Positions 56,205 to 64,000 of a stretch of DNA of 64,000 nucleotides are shown here, piece by piece. The position numbers and the translations under genes are program-made. The stretch is from assembly GCF_050947875.1 (NCBI RefSeq), contig NC_134569.1, positions 204,036,127 to 204,100,126 of the forward strand, given 5' to 3'. The first letter of the stretch is position 1. The number at the start of each line of letters is the position of its first letter. Below the pieces are notes generated by a model. That model saw nothing but the letters and a program-made list of their open reading frames with translations. It ran no database searches and had not been told where the DNA came from. The stretch comes from Dermacentor variabilis (lineage: Eukaryota > Arthropoda > Arachnida > Ixodida > Ixodidae).

Positions 56205-57740
56205 AAAGACATGCTCGTAAGAACGCACTCGAGTGCTCTCCGGTAAAGTCGGAACTACTTAATACCATAGACAAATATAAAGTTCTAATCGACGGCGCGC
56301 AGGTGCCGAGTACTCAGTTTGTACACCCCAGAAACGGCCCAGAATTCAGTAACCTTTAGTACGCTAAGCACTAGAGTCCAACAACTCAGTAATATGCTCA
56401 TAATGACGAATCGGAACCAGGGAACAAAAGAACAGGAGGCATGCAGGCTGCAGTCCAAGCCTTCTTTATTGGAAGGCTGGCCCACGCGCGCCCCTCTCTC
56501 TAAGTCCGAAAATCTGACTTTAATACACTCAATACCGTGATCAGGACCGTCTACAAGACAGCATTGGCAATCCCTAAAGCACAGTGTACTAGATTCTAGT
56601 ACACAGTACCCTAAAGGCACCAGTAGCCGGTGTCTCCTCGACATCGTGGTGCATAACAATAGAAGAAATCAATGAAGCACGTAAGGCTACGGAACTGTGG
56701 CGCCTCTCAGGCTATGACATTCTGCTCAAGGGCACAGAATTCTAGAAGCCATGAATCTCCATCCCGTTGTCAGGATAACGGATAGAATTCGTATTCCCAG
56801 CAGCATCAGGAATAAAAATATCATTCCCCCCTTCCTCAAAACAGGGGAGAAAACAATGTAGGGAGGAGGAAGACTCGGGTCGAGACACTCGGCTGCCGCC
56901 TTAGCAACAAACCAGCTATACACGTGGACGCTGCACAGGAAAGCGCTCACACATTCACAATTGCGGCAGTCGACAACGAAGGTCATGCAGGGAGCTCCCG
57001 TAAAATAAACGCACGCTCCATTCACGAATCCGAAGAAGCCACGATTGCGCTTGGCATAGCAGGTATAGCTTCGTAGTATTTCACAATATCGAACCGCTAT
57101 TAGAAGTTACTTGCAAGGATCCGTAGGCCCTCAAGCCTTCGAAATACTCAGTCAAACGGTTGGCGAAGTTACGCTTATCTTGATGCCGGCCCCCCTCCGG
57201 GAATGGCGGGAACGAAATGGCCCACTGTGCTGCCCGAGAATTAAATAACCGGGAGGTGGAAGCACGTCGGGTACCGTTGCCAGGTGGAACGACGCCCAGC
57301 CACAGCTACAAAGAAATCGTCAGCGCCAACAGGGAGTACCGGTGGATATATGCACCACCGGATTCCTCCCTTGGTAAAACGCAGGCCATGAATCTCCGCA
57401 GGGTGCAAACAGAGATTGTTAGGTCCCCCAAATTTCTATCTTATATTTCCGAAGGCGACTATAATTCGAAACGTGAATATTGCGACACAGATCCAGCCGA
57501 TCAGCATCATTTTCTATGGAGCTGCAGGAATAATTCTCCCCCAAGAAATCTCCTGTGGCAGGCTCCCTCACAGGAGGCGTGGGACTCCACACGAAAATCT
57601 ACTAACCATCAAACTCAAGCCAGGATGGCGGACTGGGTGGCCAAGGTCGTGGCCAGCTGGACACCACCCTAGCCCCTTCCGCCTGATCTCGGCTCCCGCT
57701 TCCCGTTTTCCTCGTTTTCAATAAAGTGCATTTCTTTCTT
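56205..57740 (+). pseudogene. LINE-A-related 3' fragment (RT end, RNase H, 3' UTR)
   Basis: Begins in RT with LECSPVKSELLNTIDKYKVL. It continues with thumb remnants (LNTVIRTVYKTALAIPKAQ), then RNase H: AIHVDAAQESAHTFTIAAVD with the first Asp (about 56915-56975), ESEEATIALGIAG, and QYRTAIRSYLQGSVGPQAFE where the catalytic SDS is lost. A 151-codon frame 57217-57672 contains NREYRWIYAPPDSSLGKTQA and the tail DQHHFLWSC, the His/Cys motif seen at the end of LINE-A. An AATAAA lies at 57719-57724 close to the 3' end. Many stops precede 57217. Confidence 0.75.
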
Positions 57741-57744
57741 CCTC

Positions 57745-57814
57745 CAGAGAGCAGCCGAACAAAAATCGTTTTGGCTGGTTCTGGCAGCCCACAGGTAACG
57801 AGAACTGTCCAGCT
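57745..57814. repeat. Direct repeat, right copy
   Basis: CAGAGAGCAGCCGAACAAAA to GGCTGGTTCTGGCAGCCCAC and AGAACTGTCCAGCTC, matching 56134-56204 with scattered differences. Shorter relatives (GGCTCCGGCAGCACGG at about 57877, TCTGGCAGCCCACGGCCGG at about 58252) follow. Confidence 0.6.
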
Positions 57815-60027
57815 CGAATAAAACGAACGCGCGGCGGAAGTGCGTCGCGCGGTGGGGAAAAACGAAGGCGCTCTTGCTGGCTCCGGCAGCACGGAGGAAG
57901 AAAAAAGTTGAGAGCATTGCGTCACGCAGCCAGCCTTGGCAAGCGAGCGCTCCCTGAAGCTAGCCCCATGCTTGCCCCTTGGTCACGTGTTGGCGGCCCA
58001 ACGTGTGACTTCTCGCATCCAGATGACGGATCAAGAATCGAGATTTGCCGAAACGTTTGGTTCCCAGTAGCTTTGCCAGTAGCTTTTATTCGGTGCACGC
58101 TCGTCCGGCTGCCATGCCGTGGCTCTGACTGCAAAACGGAAGCACTAAAACCAACCGCGCACTTTAACGTCCGATCACTTGTTGGGCCGACAGGTTTGGA
58201 TTCAATCGCTTTGCGCGATGCTCCCTCCTAACGTTCTTCCTTCCTCCATGTCTGGCAGCCCACGGCCGGGAAATCAGAAGAGGAAAATCGAAGAGTCCCA
58301 GTGTCTACACCATCTACGGAGCGGTGGGCGAGGAGGACATTGGGGCACTCTAGCGCAGGTAGCACCATCGCGCCACGTTTAGTGAGGCGTCGCTCCAGAC
58401 GCCATGTCACTATGCGTCACGCCAAAGTAGACGGAGAGCTGTCAGTCGAGAACTATCGAGAATTCGACCTTTGGTGCAATACGTGGCGTCACTCTTTTAT
58501 ACCGAGCAGCGCTTTGTTCGCCACTACTGCGTACGATGCCGACGCACTTCAAATGGCTCTTTACGTGAACATTAGTCACGGCATATGTGCTTTCTCGTTC
58601 GTTGCGCGTGGCTTTGCAAAATTTAAACGAACGATTTATGTGCATCCATACCGGCACGAACGCCATTTCACGACTGGATGAGAGAGAAGAAAGGCAGAAG
58701 CGCTCTTTTCTGCAGCCCTTTAGGGTTAGGGAGCATGTCTCAGCTTATTGGGGAACGGGATTGGGACATAAAGAGGTAAGAAGTGAAAGGAATATCCGTC
58801 ATCCCCCTCCCAGAACACATAGCTAACAGCGGCAGGCAGGCGACGCAGTTAAAGGCCTGGTAACAGAAGTCGTGACGGCGAGACCGCAGGAAGGCTCGAG
58901 CGTCGAAACGATGCGAACCGAGCAGACCTCTCGGAATAGACAGGGATGAGCAGATGCTCAATTGTCTCTGCCGCGCAGCACGCAATACAGTCGAAGCGCA
59001 AGAAGTCTTAACGCTTTTCCGCCATGTTCCCCGCACATGCACGCGCAAGTGAAGCTCCAAGAAAGAGGACACATGAAGGGAGCGCAGAAAAGAGCATGTG
59101 GCAAAGCGCAGCGAAGCCCAGGAGGGGAAAGAGCGAATAATACATATTGCTCTTCTACTACTTTCTTCCAAATTGAGAGGGCATGGTGCGCGATTTTCTC
59201 TTTGTCTTGGCATCTTCATTGGCGAGTGTGGAGAATTCACGTGACACTTCTCCGACCAATTAGGAAAGCACACGCACCGCAACCGTTGCGCCTTCAATTT
59301 TCCATTCTGGTCGCACTTACCTCGAGAGCGTTCCTTGGCGTAGCGTCCGTTGTGTGACCATTTAAGGTTAAACCATTAAACGGTGAGGTGGGCAGCCTTG
59401 ATTGCCTGAGGCATCGTTTTCTTTTTTTGCATCGCTGCCGTCTCTGCTGCACCGGGGACCGTTCACCAAAGTGCGTCATTTCTTTGTTGTATTTACCGCC
59501 AACCTGTACAGCTGCAGTGGAAGGTGTTCCAAGGATCGCAGTCACACTAAAGGATTTCTCAACTTCCCGATATTCAAGGTCGGTACGAATTGCATATTGT
59601 GGTGGGCTTTTGGGCCCACACTAGTTACGAATGAACGATCGAAAAGCTGCAGTTTGTTTTTCATTGTCCATGTAGCGCCTTGGGTAGATGAACGCGTTAG
59701 CTGTAATGACGTTGCTCTTCTCGCCGGCATCTATGCATATTGTGCGGAACTCTTTTCACTCGTCATCGACCGAACTTGACGCATGAGTGTTGGGAAAACG
59801 TTGGTAGTTTGAAATCGTTGGTCGCCAATCAATGCTAAAATACTGCGTCTTTTGCGGAGTCCCCTTTCTCGCAATCGAGCGCAGACCTCGCGATCTTGCC
59901 GTAGCCTCGCAGTGCTTCGTGCTGTCACCCGCTTTGTAGTGCGTCTCGCCGCCACATGATATCGCCGGTGCAACCACAGCTGTACGGATGAGGAAGGCGT
60001 GATCAGAACATTTTTCATGTGCCTGTA
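57815..60027. other. No supported gene
   Basis: Many frames of 60-185 codons (longest 58740-59297, minus) but none with a recognised motif. The region is GC-richer than the A/T-rich repeats to the left. It may hold non-coding gene parts or old repeats. Confidence 0.4.
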
Positions 60028-60488
60028 CTATCGGCGTCAAATGAAACGAACAGCGGAGCGCGTGGCCGAAGCATGGCGCACTTGATGATCGCGATCAAGC
60101 CCGATCCAGATCGAATTTCTCGGGCCCCATTGGTTCCTTCGCGCAAGCTGCGCGAGTGAGCCTATCGCGGTCGAAAATTTGGACCTTTATATATTTTTTT
60201 TAATTTTTTATCGAGTTTCGACGATTTTTATGGGGCTTGATCGCTATGCAAAGTGGTCGTGTGACACTTGTATGATGCGCGCCGTCCAGACATTCCATTA
60301 ACAGGCGCGCACAACTGGTTCGATCGGGTCTGATCGCACTGAACGATGCTCTCTTGATACTGCGATATTTTCGTTTCTCTTCTGGCTCTTTCTTTATTAT
60401 AAGGCAAGAAAAGATGTCGGCGCAGTAACGGTGATTGTGCAAACTGTACCGCGCGCAACGCTGTTCGCGTTTCATTTGACGCCGATAG
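60028..60488. mobile_element. Terminal-inverted-repeat element (MITE-like), ~460 bp
   Basis: CTATCGGCGTCAAATGAAAC plus GAACAGCG (60028-60055) is the reverse complement of 60459-60488 except for one 2-bp indel. The interior has no transposase, and contains smaller inverted pieces (CCCGATCCAGATCGAA and TTCGATCGGGTCTGATCG). Confidence 0.7.
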
Positions 60489-61924
60489 CACGTACGGTTT
60501 CGCCGCACTGTGCGATAACTAGTACTCGTCATATAATGTGATATTCCAGCTCCTGTTTTCTTTGATTTTTTTTTCTCTCGCTTTCAAGTAAGAAAATCAG
60601 AGCAGAAAATATTGCAGCAAAGGGGGAACATCACTGGGCCTCTGCGATTATCAATCCCGAAGTGCTTGGGATTGCTGCGCCGCATTCGGTATTGCTCGGA
60701 CAGCTTCGGAAGCTCCACCCACCAGTCCGAGAGCTGCCAGAATCGCGTTCGTCTTTCGCGGACTGGAAGTCGCGGGCCATCCGCGGGCTTTACCCTAATT
60801 TTTGTTGCGATATCAACTGCCTCCCGGACTCCTGCACTGTGAAGGAACTATCAGCTTATGCATGACATGACAGACATCGTCATCGAAGTGCAAAAGAGGA
60901 GCACGACCTACATGCCGCGTTACGCCCTTGTCAATGCAGCATTCAGTGCTAATCGCATTAACTTCGCGAGTCATCGCGAAAGCTCTGTTACGTCAATTCA
61001 TTCCTCTTCGAAATGAAAGCGTCGCGCGAAACACTTGCAGCTACGGTGGAGCTACAGAATACGTTGATGACCTTTCAACTAACATGGAAACGCTCCCGCT
61101 CTCAGTGCTCGGGGGCAGTTCCAGTATGTGCGAACTGAGATAGTAAACCCGCGTTTCAGCGTAGTCGTTTTATTGGAATTGTCGCTTTAATCGAAGTTTC
61201 GCCCCGTCTTGACCCAAACGCGCACATATTGCACCCGAAATACTCGAAGCCTGCGGGCAGCGGGCTCCGTTTAGCGCGAAGAAAGAACCAGCGGAAGTTC
61301 GGAATCTTGAGACGCCCGAGCAGAGGGCGGCCTGGACCTTCGAGCGCGCCCGCCAGTCGGACCCTTTGCCGCTTCTTTCCTCAAACGCGACACGGAGAAC
61401 CGGTGACGACGGCGCTAGAGATAGATTTACGGCTTTGGCCAAACATGGGCTTGGGGTTCTGACACGCGTGCAATCCGACAATCTCAAAGGCTGCGTAAGC
61501 CGTGGCCTTTGGGATCGTCAGACTGCGTACGCCCCCGATCTCGAAGTTCATGGGGAAAGGACATAGAACCGCGCTAGACTCGCGCGGCGCTTTCATCGTC
61601 GCCATGCGCACATGCGTCACAGTAACCACTGCGGGTGCGCGGCGAGCGAAATATCAAGACTTTAGGCGCGACCAGCTTCGGGAAGTGGCTGGCGCGCAGC
61701 GCGCGCACCATAATGTTTCGACTTGTGCGGATCTTTCGTCAGGTAATCTGCAATAGGTGCAGTTGGACATTGTATGGACAATCTATGCAAGCTTTACCGC
61801 AAGAGCCTTCTGCAAAGGTTGATTATTAGAAAATTTTAGCGCGTCCGGTATTCCGGCAAGCGCGGGCAACGGTTTGCCGGTTGAACGGGTGCGTAAACGT
61901 GAGCGGCCAGATTGGTGGCGACAG
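60489..61924. other. No supported gene
   Basis: GC-rich in 61240-61720, with overlapping open frames up to 105 codons in several phases. Nothing is recognised. Confidence 0.4.
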
Positions 61925-62117
61925 CTGGTGGTGCAAAGCTCAACTACACAGAGAGCCAATCTCTATATTCTGCTTAGCTGCTGGTGTAAATTTTCGACAG
62001 CAGGATAATCGTGTACACAATTATGCCGCTGCCGAAAATTTGCACCAGCAGTGAAGCACAATACAATAGGTCACTGCAATTTTAGCTCTGTGTCTGGGTT
62101 GAGCTCTATGCCACCAG
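61925..62117. mobile_element. Foldback element, ~190 bp, nested arms
   Basis: The outer arms start CTGGTGGTGCAAAGCTCAAC and end GGTTGAGCTCTATGCCACCAG. The inner arms GCTTAGCTGCTGGTGTAAAT (61972 on) and AATTTGCACCAGCAGTGAAG (to about 62057) surround a short loop. It has no coding capacity. Confidence 0.7.
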
Positions 62118-64000
62118 GCGGCTGCACCGCTCATGTTTTATGCCCCTGAACATCGGGCAATCCGCCCAAACCAACATTGTTTGCTGGAATAGCGGACACG
62201 CTAAACGTCTTTATTGTCGCCTGCGATGCTAACAATGGATACAGCATAGATCTCGGCGCTATTCATTTTCTCTGCCAGCCATGGAAAGAAGTAATGCCGC
62301 CGGCAGGCATCGCAACCAGTTGTGCGTGCAGGATTTTCCCGAGTTCAGGAGGAACAGAGGATGATCCGCAAGTGTGCAATGACCTAGGGAGAAGTGGCGT
62401 TCGGGGAGGGCCCCGAAGATGAATTCAGATGCAGAACCTCGGGAGGTACTGTCAACGGCGCAAACACTGTTGTGCCCAAGTCTGTTCGCAACAGAATTGA
62501 ATGCTGCGGCCGTAACTCAGAGCTTGAATAAGTTGGAAATAGCATTCTTCTGCCCAGTAGATAATTGCAGTAGGCTAACCGACCTCCTTTTTCTTGGCAG
62601 ACTACAGAGACAAGGGCATCAGCAACCATCACTGAGGTGGGAGTGCTTGGGCAATTTTTTCTTCTGCGGTGATGCCAAACAGCAGGGGCGCTCTTGTTCA
62701 AGATCTTATGGCGCATCGGCTGTTATCGAATTGCCGGTATCGGAAGTTTTTCGTCGTTCCGTACTCTTAGCTTACTGCAATTTCCATGTTGGCCGAAAAA
62801 CCGCTCACAGGGAATGCTCCTTCTGCAGTACCGCCATAGTCGCACACGTGTTTCGCGCGGCGCTTTTTCATTCTGAAGAGGAATGAAAAAATTAACTTTG
62901 TGCCCAGCTACTAGGCATCAATAAAAAGTGGTTTAAAAGTTTATATCGCAGTGAATCGTAATGAATCGTAAAGAATATTTACAATTCGGTGCGCGCTTTC
63001 CCTTCCTCTTTCCCACTATCAACTTTGTTTTGACTCAGTTTCTGGCTGCACTTATGGGTATTGCGGGAAAAAAAAAGTCGGCTGTCGGGCGCCGTTTTAC
63101 TCACTGGCGGCAGTAAAGGGTGGCGATGGCGTATGCAACACCACAACATCCCCGGATTTGAATTGCGCTTGAGATCAGACGTGACCTTAATAAACCAAGG
63201 ATTGGTATGAAACAAGCGCTGCGATGTTTCTGTAGCGGTATCCTGACAGTCCACATTGACTTAATATTTGCTTGAAAAAAACGAGCAACAGCGGAAATAA
63301 CTGGACATGCATACATTGATCGACAGGCAAAGCTTCTGTCTGCACTTCCCATTCTTTGTGCTGTTACTCTTTTTTTTTTGCAGACAAGTACCAACCAAGT
63401 TTCGCACTTTATTAATATTTGCTTTTAGTGTCGAAACCGCTATATGCAACCCTAAGTGGTTGTAGCAGTGACAGCTGTAATAATTTGCACAATGTTGTTT
63501 ATTGTTGGGCGATCTTTGTGTTCAACAGTATTTAATACAGTAAGCTTCTTGAAACATTACTGCTTAACACACGAAGCACTCACCAGGTTTGGCATTCCCA
63601 ACTTAACAAGCGCACAGTAATCATGCCTGGCGATTGCTTTTGCGAAAACCAAAAAGAAATTTAGGCCAGGTGCCCTTTATTCTCACAGCAATGCATGTCA
63701 TCTCTTCCGCAGAGACGTCGTTACAGCTTTCGATCACATCGCAGGGCCTGCCTGCAGTGCGCAGACAGCCAACAGTGATTCAACAAGGCGATTGATTCTG
63801 GTGATGTGGAAATCGCACGGAACCGCCACCGGAAATTTACCCTGCCTCGAAGGATAGAGGGAACGACAAAACTCTGATGACACCTAAGTACATCTTAGGA
63901 GTTGTGAATACGAAAGCAGATTTCCAATTGAGCGCTATTGAGCGGTCCTTCGAGTTACAAACTCCTTGCGGGAAAGCGAGCGCATTGAGACGCTTGACCA
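62118..64000. other. No supported gene
   Basis: The 155-codon frame at 62419-62886 (plus) and its antisense partners have no recognised domain. T/A runs lie at 63069-63077 and 63371-63379. The 63583-63620 segment resembles the repeat starting at 24665. Confidence 0.4.

Noticed and set aside
58740..59297. 185-codon minus-strand frame as a gene
   Set aside because: No motif or domain, overlapping open frames on the other strand, and a length within chance expectation.
59821..59940. THAP-type zinc finger (LKYCVFCGVPF)
   Set aside because: Only a CxxC pair is present. The spacing and downstream residues of a THAP domain are missing and the frame stops after about 34 codons.
62384..62886. 155-codon plus and 110-codon minus frames as a transposase
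   Set aside because: No DDE or helix-turn-helix motif could be recognised in any frame, and stops interrupt any longer reading.

Overview
The window reads as nuclear DNA of a hard tick (Ixodidae, probably a metastriate genus). This rests on two tRNA-derived SINE types of the kind abundant in ixodid ticks (one resembles the family named Ruka), on several decayed non-LTR retrotransposon families, on two Ty3/Gypsy elements and on short foldback elements. The family and taxon assignments come from memory of such sequences, because no search could be run. There are no bacterial-style operons. The only non-transposon protein gene I can support is a small LC8-type dynein light chain-like reading frame at 2570-2830, minus strand.

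Layout. 1-2565: a Ty3/Gypsy element on the minus strand, with pol open from protease through reverse transcriptase and running off the left edge, and gag broken by one stop. 2570-2830: the dynein light chain-like ORF, abutting gag. 3062-5718: SINE pieces, a MITE-like repeat, two copies of a foldback element and a probable solo LTR. 5719-6390: an RTE-type reverse transcriptase fragment containing a long AT microsatellite. 8350-11560: a foldback repeat, an endonuclease fragment, and a minus-strand LINE (called LINE-B here) with a SINE inserted in its RNase H region and a visible target-site duplication. 11950-17400: a nearly full-length but dead LINE (LINE-A) with ORF1, endonuclease, reverse transcriptase and RNase H. 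17950-25285: hairpins, a third foldback copy, RTE and LINE-B fragments and a second MITE copy.

25288-43368: a second Gypsy element (plus strand) leads into the most striking structure of the window. A block of about 5.68 kb is present three times head to tail (26339-31999, 32000-37682, 37683-43368). Each block carries the Gypsy integrase end, a SINE, an RTE 3' tail and otherwise unrecognised DNA. 44109-47955: a CR1/Jockey-group LINE with a nested insertion and a double quasi-palindrome inside its RT. 50603-54420: a deleted RTE element and the 5' part of a LINE-B relative. 55085-55500: a degenerate AATTAAGGC-type satellite with tRNA B-box-like motifs. 56205-57740: the 3' part of a LINE-A relative. 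58000-64000: mostly unrecognised DNA with two inverted-repeat elements.

The elements do not cooperate as a pathway. The window is a layered transposon graveyard whose history can be partly ordered: stops shared by all three 5.7-kb blocks show that the Gypsy copy was already dead before it was multiplied. Repeat-end coordinates are judged by eye and may be off by tens of bases.
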